64,000 bases of DNA from Elephas maximus indicus (Eukaryota; Chordata; Mammalia; Proboscidea; Elephantidae): positions 147,022,001-147,086,000 of the forward strand of contig NC_064820.1 in the NCBI RefSeq assembly GCF_024166365.1, given 5' to 3'. The notes below the pieces were generated by a model that saw nothing but the letters and a program-made list of their open reading frames with translations, ran no database searches and was not told the origin of the DNA. A program made the position numbers and the translations under genes. Below, in pieces: positions 46,715 through 60,199 of the stretch (position 1 is its first letter; every line of letters begins with the position of its first letter).

Positions 46715-46915
46715 AAATAGTCGTAAGAGCTAACATTTATTCACTTCCTATGTGCCCAGGCACTGTGCTAGGTTGCATTATATGCATCTTCTCCTTTAAT
46801 CATCGCTACAGCCCTTTGACTTCAGAGCTGTTATTTTTACTGATAAGGAAACAGGGATGAGTGGTTAAGCAACTAGATCAAGGTCACACAGCTAGTATAT
46901 TGTAGAAGCCAGATT
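46715..46915 (-). repeat. MIR SINE
   Basis: Inverted MIR: aacatttattcacttcctat, caggcactgtgctaggttgc, aaggtcacacagctagtata. Confidence 0.88.
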
Positions 46916-46919
46916 TAAA

Positions 46920-47095
46920 CACAGACAAACAAACAAACAAACCAGTTGCATTCCAGTCGATCTGACTCATAGCAACCCTGTAGAACTGCCCTATAGGGTT
47001 TCCAAGGCCGTAGTCTTTACGGAAGCAGACTGCCACATCTTTCTCCTGCGAGTGGCTGGTGGGTTCAAACTGCTTAACCACTATGCCACCAACCA
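46920..47095 (-). repeat. AfroSINE, variant, inserted at the MIR end
   Basis: aaccagttgcattccagtcg to cttaaccactatgccacca, with an altered middle (gtagtctttacggaagcaga). Confidence 0.8.
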
Positions 47096-47212
47096 CTGTA
47101 CCTAAACCCAGCCAGTCTTACTTAACCCGTGTTATTCTACTTAATCTCGTTATCTCTGGATCCCAGGACCTAACACCTTGAATTAATGTCTGAACTGAGG
47201 ATCCGATCCTTC

Positions 47213-47505
47213 TCTTTGGTTTCTCTTTTTTTTTTTTAAATTGTGCTTTAGGTGGAAGTTTACAGCTCAAGTATATTTCTCATTCAAAAGTTTATACACA
47301 CATTGTTTTGTGACATTGGTTACAGTTGCCACGATGTGACACCATGCTCCCCCTTTTTGTCTCTGGGTTCCCTGTGTCTATTTGTCCAGTTCCTGTCCGT
47401 TCCTGCTTTCTAATCCTGACTTTGGGCAGGAGATGCCCATTTGGTCTCGTATATTTGTTTGAACAAAGAAGCACGTTCCTCATGTGTATTAATTTTCTTT
47501 GGTTT
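47213..47505 (-). repeat. L1 3' end with 10-bp target duplication
   Basis: L1 47223-47495 flanked by tctttggttt at 47213-47222 and 47496-47505. Confidence 0.83.
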
Positions 47506-48339
47506 CCTTATGTAAATTACAGTAAATATTTACTGACATTTTTCAAAACTGGCACCTAGCTTTTTTTCCTTTGGATTATAATTAATGCCTGGCCTGCTGC
47601 TAATTTATGTTGGTGTTTAGTCTATTTCTTTGCTGTTCCAACATTATATTTCATAGATGTAGGTCCTGAAATTGCCCCTGCCCACACTTTGATTTCTGAT
47701 ATTTGCTTTTCCCCTTGTGTTGCTTACTTTTAAAGCCCTTATTTTAATGACTGACCCACAAATTGTACTCATGCAGTGGCATGATTTGTTGTATTTATAC
47801 TTCCGTTTGGTTAACTCTTAAAGTGATCAGAGTGTATTTTGTATTTTGATGTATCCTGTGACATGACTGCTGAATTAATTTTTTTTTCCAAATAGTTAAT
47901 TAGTTGTTCTTACCTGTCGTACTTAAAATCAAATACATAGAAAACAGAAACTTTGCAAGCTTAAAGTAACACATTGCTGTCTAAAATGTGATGTTTTTGA
48001 GTATTTGGCTACTTTTCTGTGACTTTTATTTCCTACCTTCATGTAGGACATGATAATTAATAGAATTGTATTTTGAAGAGCCTTGAATTGACTTCAAATT
48101 GGTGAATCACTTGGATTCAAGTATGATAGGTGGAAAGTGTGAATACTGCTTAGCAAATAGTACCTCAGTGTATATTTATTAAATGGATTAATGAATGAAT
48201 GGCTTAAAAAAAATACTGCATATTAATCTTACTTGGAATTTCAGGGAAAGCCAGTCTGGGAGACATCTTTTCCCCTTACTGTTAAATTTATGTGAAAGGA
48301 ATAGTTTATTTAGTGTGTTTCTGTCGCTGTTTAGTAGGC
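47506..48339. other. SEC24A: SEC24A intron 1, nothing recognised
   Basis: AT-rich; no gene or clear repeat. Confidence 0.45.
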
Positions 48340-51300
48340 TTTTAAAAAAATTTTTATTGTGCTTTAAGTGAAAGTTTACAAACCAAGTCAGGCTCTCATA
48401 TAAAAACTTACACACACCTTGTTATATACTCCTAGTTGCTCTCCCTCTAATGAGACAGCACACTGCTTTTCTCTGTTCACTATTTTCGTGTCCATTCGGC
48501 CAGCTCCTGGCCACCTCTGCCCTCTCATCTCTTCTCCAGACAGGAGCTGCGCACATAGTCTCATGTGTCTACTTGATCCAAAAAGTGAACTCTTTACCAG
48601 TATCATTTTCTATCCCACAGTCCAGTCTAGTCCCTGTCCGAAGAGTTGGCTTTGGGAATGGTTCCGGTCTTAGGCTAACAGAAGGTCTGGGGACCATAAT
48701 CTCCGAGGTCCTTCTAGTCTCAGTCAGACTGTTAAGTCTGGTCTTTTTACGAGAATTTGGGGTCTGCATCTCACTGTTCTCCTGCTCCCTCAGGGGTTCT
48801 CTGTCTGGGCAGTCATCGGTTGTAGCCAGGCACCATGTCGTTCTTCTGGTCTCAGGCTGATGTAGTCTCTGGTTTATGTGCCCCTTTCTGTGTCTTGGGC
48901 TCATAATTACCTTGCATCTTTGGTGTTCTTTATTCTCCTTTGATCCAGGTGGGTTGAGACCAATTGATGTTTCTTAGATGGCCACTTGCTAGCATTTAAG
49001 ACCCCAGACGCCCCTCTCCTAAGTGGGATGCAGAATATCTTTTTAATAGATTTTAATTTGCCAGTTGACTTAGATGTCCCCTGAAGCCATGGTCCCCAAA
49101 CCCCTGCCCCTGCTGCGCTGGCCTTCGAAGCTTTCAGTTTATTCAGGAAAGTTCTTTGCTTTTGGCTGAGTCCAGTTGTGCTGACCAGTCCTGTATTGTG
49201 TGTTGTCTTTCCCTTCACCTAAAATAGTTCTTATCTACTGCCTAATCAGTGAAAACCACTCTCCCTTTCTTCTTCCCAGATCTCATGACCATTGAAGAAT
49301 ATTTACTTCTCTGTTTAAACTGTTTTTCGAGCTCTTATTATAGTGGTCTCATACAATTCTTGTCCTTTTGCAACTGACTAATTTCACTCAGCATAATGCC
49401 TTCCAGATTCCTCCATGTTATGAAATGTTTCATGGATTGGATTCATCATTGTTCTTTATCAATGCGTAGTACTCCATTGTCTGAATATACCATAATTTAT
49501 TTCTCCATTCATCCATTGATGGTCACCTTGGTTGCTTCCATCTGTTTGCTCTTGTAAACAGTGCTGCAGTGAACATGGGTGTGCATATGTCTGTTCGTGT
49601 AAAGGCTCTTATTTCTCTGGATATATTCCAAGGAGTGGGATTGCTGGATCCTATGGTGCTATGGTAGTTCTATTTCTAGGTTTTTAAGGAAGTGTCAAAT
49701 CGGTTTTCAAAGTGGTTGTACCATTTTACATTCCCACCAGCAGTGTGTAAGTGTTCCCATCTCTCTACAACCTCTCCAACATTTATTATTTTGTGTGTTT
49801 TGGATTAATGCCAGCCTTGTTGGGCTGAGAAGGAACCTCATTGTAGTTTTGATTTGCATTTCTCTAATGCTTAATGATCGTGAGCATTTCCTCATGTATC
49901 TGTTAGCTACCTGGATGTCTTCTTTAGTGAAATGCCTGTTCATATCCTTTGCCCATTTTTTAATTGGATTATTTGTCTTTCTGTAGTTGAGTTTTTGCAG
50001 TGTGATGTAGATTTTAGAAATCAGATGCTCATCAGAAATGTCATAGCTAAAAACTTTTTCCCAGTCTGTAGGTAATCTTTTTACTCTTTTGGTAAAATCT
50101 TTGGATGAACATAGGTGTTTGATTTTTAGGAGCTCCCCGTTATCTATTTTCTCTTCTGCTTTGATAGTAATGCTTCGTATACTGCCTATGGCATGCATCA
50201 GGGCTCCTAATGCTGTCCCTATTTTTTCTTCCATGATCTTTATTGTTTTAGATTTTATATTTAGGTCTTTGATCCATTTTGAGTTAGTTTTAGTGCATGG
50301 TGTGAGGTATGGGTCTTGTTTCATTTTTTTGCAGATGGATATCCAGTTATGCCAGCACCATTTGTTAAAGAGACTGTCTTTTCCCTTTTTAACTGACTTT
50401 GGGGCTTTGTCAAATATCAGCTGTTCATATGTGGATGGATTTCTGTCTGGATTCTCAATTCTATTCCATTGGTCTATGTATCTGCTGTTGTACCAGTACC
50501 AAGCTGTTTTGACTACTGTGGCGGTGTAATAAGTTCAAAATCAGGTAGAGTGAGGCCTCCCACTTTGTTCTTTTTCAGTAATGCTTTACTTATCCAGGGC
50601 CTCTTTCCCTTCCATATGAAATCGGTGATTTGTTTCTCCATCTCATTAAAAAATGTCGTTGGAATTTGGATCGGAATTGCATTGTATCTATAGATGGCTT
50701 TTGGTAAAATAGACATTTTTACAATGTTAAGTCTTCCTGTCCATGAGCAAGGTATGTTTTTCCACTTATGTAGGTCTCTTTTGGTTTCTTGCAGTAGTGT
50801 CTTGTAGTTTTCTTTGTATAGGTCTTTTATTCCTAAGTATTTTATCTTCTTGGGGGCTCTGTAAATGGTATTGATTTGGTGATTTCCTCTTCAATGTTCT
50901 TTTTGTTGGTGTGGAGGAATCCAACAGATTTTTGTATGTTTATCTTGTATGCTGATACTCTGCTGAACTCTTCTATTAGTTTCAGTAGTTTTCTTGAGGA
51001 TTCTTTAGGGTTTTCTGTGTATAAGATCATGTCACCTGCAAATAGAGATACTTTTACTTCTTCCTTACCAATGTGGATGCCCTTTATTTCTTTATCTAGC
51101 CTAATTGCTCTGGCTAGTACCTCCAGCATAATGTTGAATAAGAGCGGTGATAAAGGGCATCCTTGTCTGGTTCCCATTCTCAAGGGGAATGCTTTCAGAC
51201 TGTCTCCATTTAGGATGATGTTGGTTGTTGGCTTTGTATAAATGCCCTTTATTGTGTTGAGGAATTTTCCTTCAGTTCCTATTTTGCTGAGAGTTTTTAT

Positions 51301-52930
51301 CAGGAATGGGTGTTGAACTTTGTCAAATGCCTTTTCTGCATCAATTGATGAGATCATGTGGTTCTTGTCTTTTGTTTTATTTATATGATGGATTACATTA
51401 ATTGTTTTTCTAATGTTGAACCCACCGAAGGTACCTGGTGTGAATTCCACTTGATCATGGCGAATTATTTTTTGATATGTTGTTGAATTCTATCAGCTGG
51501 AATTTTGTTGAGGGTTTTTGCATCTAAGTTCATGAGGGATATAGGTCTGTGATTTTCTTTTTTCATGGTGTCTTTACCTGGTTTTGGTATCAGGGATATG
51601 CTGGCTTCATAGAATGAGTTTGCGGGTATTCCGTCCTTTCCTATGCTCTAAAATACCTTTTGTAGCAGTGGTGTTAACTCTTCTCCAAAAGTTTGGTAGA
51701 ACTCTGTAGTGAAGCCCTCTGGGCCAGGGCTTTTTTTTGTTGGGAGTTTTCTAATTACCTTTCCAGTCTCTTCTTTTGTTATGGGTTATTTAGTTATTCT
51801 ACCTCTGTTTGTGTTAGTGTAGGTAGGTAGGTAGTATGTTTGAAGGAATTCATCCATTGCTTTTAGGTTCTCAAATTTGTTAGAGTACAGTTTTTTGTAC
51901 TAATCTGATATAATTCTTCTAATTTCAGTTGAGTCTGTTGTAATATCACCCATCTTATTTCTTATTTGGGTTATTTGCTACCTCTTCTGTTTTCCTTTTG
52001 TCAGTTTGGCCAGTGGTTTATCAGTTCTGTTCATTTTTTGAAAACCAGCTTTTGGTCTTGTTAACTCTTTCAATTGTTTTTCTGTTCTCTATTTCATTTA
52101 ATTCTGCTCTAACTTTTACTGTTTGCTTTCTTCTGGTGCCTGAGGGTTTCTTTTGTTGCCCTCTTTCTATTTGTTCAAGTTGTAGGGATAATTCTTTGAT
52201 TTTGGCCCTTTCTTCTTTTTGTATGTGTGTATGTATTAATATAAATTGATCTCCGAGCACTGCTTTCGCTGTGTCCCAAAAGTTCTGATAGGAAGTGTTT
52301 TCATTCTTAACTGGATTCTATAAATTTCTTTATTCCACCCTTAATGCTTCTATGACCCAGTTGTTTTCGAACAGGGTATTGTTCAGTTTCCAAGTGTTTG
52401 ATTTCTTTTCCCTGTGTTTTCTGCTGTTGATTTCTACTTTTATGGCCTCATGTTCAGAGAAGATGCTTTGTGATATTTCAATGTTTTGGATTCTGCTAAG
52501 GCTTGCTTTATGACATACCCTATGCTCTATTCTGGAGAATGTTCCACGTGCACTAGAAAAGTATACGTGGCTGCTGTTAGGTGGAGTGTTCTGTATATGT
52601 CTATGAAGTCAAGTTGGTTGATGGTGGCATTTAGATCTTCCTTGTCTTTACTGAGCTTCTTTCTGGATGTTCTGTCCTTCACTGAAAGTGGTGTGCTGAA
52701 GTCTCCTACTATAATTGTGGAGCTGTCTATCTCGCTTTTCAATGCCATTAGAGTTTGTTTTATGTATCTTGCAGCCCTGTCATTGGGTGCATAAATATTT
52801 AATATGGTTATATCCTCCTGGTATATTGTCCCTTGAGTCATTATACAGTGTCCTTCCTTATCCTTTGTGGTGGATTTAACTTTCAAGTCTTCTTTGTCAG
52901 AAATTAATATTGCCACTCCTGTTCTTTTTC
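48340..52930 (-). mobile_element. L1, 5'-truncated in the endonuclease domain, inactive
   Basis: 3' UTR 48340-49380. ORF2 runs upwards with stops and frameshifts: C-terminal cysteine-rich region CWRGCREMGTLTHCWWECK near 49710-49780; reverse transcriptase at 50842-51450 with [12 protein letters not shown] (motif A), [20 protein letters not shown] (motif B) and FAGD in place of FADD (motif C); and endonuclease at 52527-52916 with NIYAPND but GDFS instead of GDFN. It ends near 52930 against a 5'-truncated AfroSINE. It lies antisense in SEC24A intron 1. Confidence 0.93.
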
Positions 52931-53068
52931 GGTTGGTTAAGAACTACGGCTGCTAACCAAAAGGTTGGCAGTTCGAATACACCAGGCGTGCTTTGGAAAC
53001 CCTATGGGGCAGTTCTCTTCTGTCCTGTAGGGTTGATATGAGTGGGAATCGACTCAACAGCAACAGGT
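52931..53068 (+). repeat. AfroSINE, 5'-truncated
   Basis: ggttggttaagaactacggc to gggaatcgactcaacagcaa; the first bases of the head are missing at the L1 junction. Confidence 0.85.
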
Positions 53069-53124
53069 GCTATATGAAAAGCATCATTATAAATGTTTCA
53101 CATAAATAAAATCTCATTCTCACA

Positions 53125-53620
53125 TTGTATTAGTTTCCTGTTTCTCCTGTAACAAATCACTGTAAGTTTAGTGGTTTAAAACAATACAGATTTATCATCC
53201 TGCAGTTGTGGAGGTCAGAAGTCTGAAATAGTCTCACTGGACTTAACATCAAGGTGTTGTCAGAACTGTGTGACTTTTTGGAGACAATCAGTTTTCTTGC
53301 CTTTTTCAGCTTCTGGAGGCTGCCTGCATTCCTTCCCGTATAGCCCCTTCCTTTCTTTAAAGCCAGCAGTGGCTGATTAAGTCTTTTTCACATAGTATCA
53401 CTCAGACCCTGATTCTGCTGCTTCTTTCTTACACCCTTTTGATTACATTGAACCCACCAGGATTATCTTCCCATTGCAAGGTCAGCTGATTGGCAGTCTT
53501 AATTCCGTCTGGATCCTTAACTCCTCCTTGACCATATAATTTGTGTATAACATGTTCCCAATCTGTAGTGCTTAGGACGTGGATATGTTTGGGAGGCCAT
53601 TATTGTGCCAACAGCACACA
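53125..53620 (-). repeat. Old LTR-like mammalian repeat, family not assigned
   Basis: Begins attagtttcctgtttctcct, then ttgtggaggtcagaagtctg and gcttctggaggctgcctgca, ending near gggaggccattattgtgcca. This common mammalian repeat type resembles inverted MaLR-like LTRs. Confidence 0.5.
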
Positions 53621-53629
53621 TCAACTGTA

Positions 53630-53790
53630 TAATTTAGGTACTATTACTATTCTTATTTTATAAATAAGGAAACTGAGGCCTAGAAAAGTTCAATATTTTG
53701 CTCAAGGACAAATAATTACCACATGCCAGGGCCAGGATTTGATGACGGGTAGTTGTTCCAGGCTGTGGGCTTAATCACTACTTTATACCA
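53630..53790 (-). repeat. MIR SINE fragment
   Basis: ataaggaaactgaggcctag, then ccagggccaggatttgatga. Confidence 0.8.
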
Positions 53791-54862
53791 CCTGTTTTCG
53801 TATGTATTTAATATAGAGTGACCTTGGACTATCAGACAGTAGATTGTTTGGGATTTTTTTTTTTACATAATTTTTATTGTGCTTTAAGTGAAAGTTTACA
53901 AATCAAGTCTGTCTGTCACACATAAGCCTATATACACCTTACTACATACTCCCATTTACTCTCCCCCAATGAGTCAGCCCGCTCCCTCACTCCACTCTCT
54001 CCTTTCGCGACCGTTTTGCCAGTTTCTAACCCTCTCTACCCTCCCATCTCCCCTCCAGACAGGAGACACCAACACAGTCTCAAGTGTCCACCTGATACAA
54101 GTGGCTCACTCTTCATCAGCATCTCTCTCCAACCCATTGTCCAGTCCCTTCCATGTCTGATGAGTTGTCTTCGGGAATGGTTCCTGTCCTGGGGCAACAG
54201 AAGGTTTGGGGACCATGACTGCTGGGATTCCTCTAGTCTCAGTCAGACCATCAAGTCTGGTCTCTTTATGAGAATTTAGGGTCTGCATCCCACTGTTCTC
54301 CTGCTCCCTCAGGGGTTTTCTGTTGTATTCCCTGTCAGGGCAGTCATCAGTTGTGGCTGGGCACCATCTAGTTCTTCTGGTCTCAGAATGATGTAAGTCT
54401 CTAGTTCATGTGGCCATTTCTATCTCTTGGGCTCATAGTTATCTTGTGACCTTGGTGTTCTTCATTCTCCTTTTATCCAGGTGGATTGAGACCAATTGAT
54501 GCATCTTAGATGGCCGCTTGTTAGCATTTAAGACCCCAGATGCCACACTTGAAAGTGGAATGCAGAATGCTTTCATAATAGAATTTGATTTGCCAATTGA
54601 CTTAGAGGTCCCCTTAAGCCGTAGTCCCCAAACCCCCGCCCTTGCTCCACTGACCTTCGAAGCATTCAGTTTATCCTGGAAACTTCTTTGCTTTTGCTCC
54701 AGTCCAGTTGAGCTGACCTTCCCTGTATTAAGTATTGTCCTTCCCTTCACCTAGTTATCTACTAACTAATCAGTAAATAACCCTCGCCCACCCTCCCTCC
54801 CTGCCCCCTCTTATAACCACAAAAGAATGTGTTCTTCTCAGTTTATACTATTTCTCAAGATC

Positions 54863-57800
54863 TTATAATAGTGGTCTTATACAATATTTGTCCTTTTGCA
54901 TCTGACTGATTTCACTCAGCATAATGCCTTCCAGGTTCCTCCATGTTATGAAATACTTCACAGATTCGTCACTGTACTTTATCGATGCATAGTATTCCAT
55001 TGTGTGAATATACCATGATTTATTTAACCATTCATCCATAGGTGGACACCTTGGTTGCTTCCAGCTTTTTGCTATTGTAAACAGTGCTGCAATAAACATG
55101 GGTGTATATCTGTTCGTGTGAAGGCTGTTATTTCTCTAGGGTATATTCCGAGGAGTGGGATTTCTGGGTTGTATGGTAGTTCTATTTCTAACTTTTTAAG
55201 AAAACGCCAGATAGATTTCCAAAGTGTTTGTACCATTTTACATTCCCATCAGCAGTGTATAAGAGTTCCAATCTCTCCGCAGCCTCTCCAACATTTATTA
55301 TTTTGTGTTTTTTGGATTAATGCCAGCCTTGTTGGAGTGAGATGGAATCTCATCGTAGTTTTAATTTGCATTTCTCTAATGGCTAATGATCAACAGCACT
55401 TTCTCCTGTGTCTGTTAGCTGCCTGAATATCTTCTTTAGTGAAGTGCATGTTCGTATCCTTTGCCCACTTCTTGATTGGGTTGTTTGTCTTTTTGTGGTT
55501 GAGTTTTAACAGAGCCATATAGATTTTAGAGATGAGGCGCTGGTTGGAGATGTCATAGCTGAAAATTCTTTCCCAATCTGTAGGTGGTCTTTTTACTCTT
55601 TTGTTGAAGTCTTTAGATGAGCATAGGTGTTTGATTTTTAGGAGCTCCCAGTTATCTGCTTTCTCTTCGTCATTTTTAGTAATGTTTTGTATTCTGTTTA
55701 TGCCTTGTATTAGGGCTCCTAACGTTGTCCCTATTTTTTCTTCCATGATCTTTATCGTTTTAGTCTTTATGTTTAGGTCTTTGATCCACTTGGAATTAGT
55801 TTTTGTGCATGGTGTGAGGTATGGGTCCTGTTTCATTTTTTTGCAAATAGATATCCAGTTATGCCAGCACCATTTGTTAAAAAGACTATCTTTTCCCCAA
55901 TTAACTGACACTGGGCCTTTGTCAAATATCAGCTGCTCATGTATGGATGGATTTATATCTGGGTTCTCAATTCTGTTCCATTGGTCTATGTGCCTGTTGT
56001 TGTACCAGTACCAGGCTCTTTTGACTACTGTGGCTGTATAATAGGTTCTAAAATCAGGTAGAGTGAGGCCTCCCACCTTCTTCTTCTTTTTCAGTAACGC
56101 TTTACTTATCCGAGGCTTCTTTCCCTTCCACATGAAGTTGGTGATTTGTTTCTCCATCACATTAAAAAATGTCATTGGAATTTGGATTGGAAGTGCAATG
56201 TATGTATAGATTGCTTTTGGTAAAATAGACATTTTTACTATGTTAAGTCTTCCTATCCATGAGCAAGGTATGTTTTTCCACTTATATAGGTCCCTTTTCG
56301 TTTCTTGCACTAGTACTTTGTAGTTTTCTTTGTATAGGTCTTTTACATCTTTGGTAAGATTTATTCCTCAGTATTTTATCTTCTTGGGGGCTACTATGAA
56401 TGGTATTGATTTGGTGATTTCCTCTTCAATGTTCTTTTTGTTGATGTAGAGGAATCCAAGTGATTTTTGTATGTTTATCTTATAATTTGAGACTGCCAAA
56501 CTCTACTATTAGTAGTTTTCTGGAGGATTCCTTAGGGTTTTCTGTGTATAAGATCGTGTCATCTGCAAATAGAGATAATTTTACTTCCTCTTTGCCAATC
56601 CAGATGGCCTTTATTTCTTTGTCTAGCCTAATTGCTCTGGCTAGGACCTCTAGCACAATGTTGAATAAGAGCAGTGATAAAGGGCATCCTTGTCTGGTTC
56701 CCGTTCTCAAGGGAAGTGCTTTCAGGCTCTCTCCATTTAGAGTGATGTTGGCTGTTGGCTTTGTATAGATGCCCTTTACTATGTTGAGGAATTTTCCTTC
56801 AATTCCTATTTTGCTGAGAGTTTTTATCACAAATGGGTGTTGGACTTTGTCAAATGCCTTTTCTGCATCAATTGATAAGATCATGTGGTTTTTGTCTTTT
56901 GTTTTATTTGGTGGATTGCATTAATAGTTTTTCTAATATTAAACCAACCTTGCATACCTGGTATAAATCCCACTTGATCATGGTGGATTATTTTTTTTTT
57001 GATGTGTTGGTAAATTCTATTGGCTAGAATTTTGTTGAGGATTTTTTGTGTCTATGTTCATGAGAGATATAGGTAATTTTCTTTTTTTGTGATGTCTTTA
57101 CCTGGTTTTGGTATCAGGGATATGGTGGCTTCATAGAATGAGTTTCCAGTATTTTCTATGCTTTGAAATACCTTTAGTAGTAGTTGTGTTAACTCTTCTC
57201 TGAAGGTTTGCTAGTACTCTCCAGTGAGGCTGGCCTGGCCAGGGCTTTTTTTTGTTGGGAGTTTTTTGATTACCTTTTCAATCTCTTTTTTTGTTATGGG
57301 TCTATTTAGTTGTTCTACTTCTGATTTTGTTAGTTTAGGTAGGTAGTGTTTTTCTAGGAATTCATGCATTTCTTCTAGGTTTGCAAATTTGTTAGAGTAC
57401 AATTTTTCATAATAATCTGATATGATTCTTTTAATTTCAGTTGGGTCTGTTGTGATATGGCCCATCTCGTTTCTTATTCAGATTATTTGTTTCCTGTATT
57501 TCTTTAGTCAGTCTGGCCAATGGTTTATCAATTTTGTTAATTTTTTCAGAGAACCAGCTTTCGGCTTTGTTAATTCTTCTATTGTTTTTCTGTTCTGTAA
57601 TTCATTTAGTTCAGCTCTAATTTTTATTATTTGTTTTCTTCTGGTGCCTGACGGATTCTTTTGTTGCTTGCTTTCTATTTGTTCAAGTTGTAGGGACAGT
57701 TCTCTGATTTTGGCTCTCTTTCTTCCTTTTGTATGTGTGCATTTATCGATGTAAATTGACATCTGAGCACTGCTTTTGCTGTGTCCCCGAGGTTTGTTTT

Positions 57801-59800
57801 TTTTTTTATTAACTTTTATTGAGCTTCAAGTGAACGTTTATGAATCAAGTCAGTCTGTCACATATAAGTTAATATACATCTTACTCCTTACTCCCACTTG
57901 CTCTCCCCCTAATGAGTCAGCCCTTCCAGTCTCTCCTTTCGTGAAAACTTTGGCAGCCTCCAACTCTCTCTATCCTCCCATCCCCCCTCCAGACAGGAGA
58001 TGCCAACACAGTCTCAAGTGTCCACCTGATATAATTAGCTCACTCTTCATCAGCATCTCTCTCCCACCCACTGTCCAGTCCCTTTCACGTCTGATGAATT
58101 GTCTTCGGGGATGGTTCCCGTCCTGTGCCAACAGAAGGTTTGGGGACCATGATCGCCGGGATTCCTCTAGTCACATCCAGACCATTAAGTATGGTCTGTT
58201 TATGAGAATATGGGGTCTGCATCCCACTGATCTCCTGCTCCCTCAGGGGTTCTCTATTGTGCTCCCTGTCAGGGCAGTCATCGATTGTGGCTGGCCACCA
58301 ACTAGTTCTTCTGGTCTCAGGATAATGTAGGTCTCTGGTTCATGTGGCCCTCTCTGTCTCTTGGGCTCTTAGTTGTCGTGTGACCTTGGTGTTCTTCATT
58401 CTCCTTTGCTCCAGGTGGGATAAGACCAATTGATGCATCTTAGATGGCCACTTGTTAGCTTTTAAGACCCCAGACGCCACATTTCAAAGTGGGATGCAGA
58501 ATGTTTTCATAATAGAATTATTTTGCCAATTGACTTAGAAGTCCCCTTAAACCATGGTTCCCAAACCCCCGCCCTTGCTCCGCTGACCTTTGAAGTATTC
58601 AGTTTATCCCGGAAACTTCTTTGCTTTTGGTCCAGTCCAGTCCAGTTGAGCTGACCTTCCATGTATTGAGTGTTGTCCTTCCCTTCACCTAAAGCAGTTC
58701 TTATCTGCTAATTAATCAGTAAAAAACCCTCTCCCTCCCTCCCTACCTCCCCCCTCGTAACCACAAAAGTATGTGTTCTTCTCAGTTTATACTATTTCTC
58801 AAGATCTTATGATAGTGGTCTTATACAATATTTGTCCTTTTGCCTCTAACTGATTTCGCTCAGCATAATGCCTTCCAGGTTCCTCCATGTTGTCCCCGAG
58901 GTTTTGATAGGAGGTGTTTTCATTTTCGTTGCATTCTATGAATTTCTTTATTCCCTCCTTAATGTCTTCTATAACCCAGTCTTTTTTGAGCAGGGTATTG
59001 TTCGGTTTCCAAGTATTTGATTTCTTTTCCCTGCTTTTTCTGTTATTGATTTCCACTTTTATGGCCTTGTGATCTGAGAAGATGCATTGTAATGTTTCGA
59101 TGTTTTGGATTCTGCATAGGTTTGTTTTATGACCTAATATGTCACCTATTCTAGAGAATGTTCCATGTGCACTAGAAAAAAAAGTATACTTTGGAGCTGT
59201 TGGGTGGAGTGTTCTGTATAAGTCCATGAGGTCAAGTTGGTTGATTGTTGTAGCAATTAGGTGTTCCGTGTCTCTACTGAGCTTCTTACTGGAAGTTCTA
59301 TCCTTCTCCGAAACTGGTGCGTTGAAGTCTCCTACTATAATTGTGGAGGTGTCTATCTCACTTTTCAGTTCTTTTAAAGTTTGTTTTATGTATCTTGCAG
59401 CCCTGTCATTGGGTGCATAAATATTTAATATGGTCATATCTTCCTGGTCAATGGTCCCTTTAATCATTATGTAGTGTCCTTCTTTATCCTTTGTGGTGGA
59501 TTTAACTTTAAAGTCTGTTTTGTCAGAAATTAATATTGCTAGTCCTGCTGTTTTTTGATTTGTTGTTTGCTTGATATAGTTTTTTCCATCCTATGAGTTT
59601 TAGTTTGTTTGTGTCTCTAAGTCTAAGATGTGTCTCTTGTAGGCAGCATGTAGACGGATCGTGTTTTTTTATCCAGTCTGAGACTCTCTGTCTCTTTATT
59701 GGTGCATTTAGTCCCTTTACATTCAGCGTTATTTTAGATAAGTATGTGTTTAGTGCTGTTATTTTGATGCCTTTTTGTGTGTGTTGTTGACAATTTCATT
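54863..59800 (-). pseudogene. L1 ORF2 (endonuclease/reverse transcriptase), broken
   Basis: Read from the 5' end downwards in coordinate. Endonuclease: CLQETHL near 59630, NIYAPND and GDFN near 59300-59430, SDHKAI near 59050. A nested L1 interrupts at 57796-58890. A pre-RT coiled region lies at 57508-57762. [34 protein letters not shown] and an intact FADD at 56480-56884. Thumb and later parts lie at 55390-56310 (PKAIYTYIALPIQIPMTFFN). The C terminus ends at 54863 (FTIAKSWKQPRCPPMDEW). It lies in several frames, so no full protein can be made. Removing the insertion gives about 1280 codons, the usual ORF2 length. Confidence 0.9.
57782..58904 (-). mobile_element. L1 nested in L1 ORF2, 14-bp target duplication
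   Basis: A 5'-truncated L1 3' UTR (57796-58890, 1095 bp) in the same orientation as its host, flanked by tgtccccgaggttt at 57782-57795 and 58891-58904. Confidence 0.93.
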
Positions 59801-60199
59801 TTTCCACTTACTTTTTTGTGCTGAGACGTTTTTCTTTGTAAATTGTGTGTTCCTCATTTTCATAGTAGTTGAATTTATGTTTGCTGAGTCATTATGTTTT
59901 TCTTGGTGTTTATTTTGAGTTATGGAATTGTTAGACCTCTTTGTGGTTACCTTAATATTTACCCCTATTTTTGTAAGTAAAAACCTAACTTTTATTGTCG
60001 TATATCACGTTGTTTTCCTATGCATATCACAGTTCTATGCCTTCTGTATTTAGTCCCTCTTTTTGATTATTGTGATCTTTTACATAATGACTTCAATGAT
60101 TCCCTGTTTTGAGCTTTTTTTTTCTTTTTAAAATTAATCTTAATTTGTTTTTGTGATTTCCCTATTTGATATTAGGATGTTCTGTTCTGTGACCTTGTG

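Noticed and set aside
50842-51450. Host gene with a reverse-transcriptase domain
   Set aside because: It is L1 ORF2 within a truncated element with an L1 3' UTR and further frameshifted fragments on each side.
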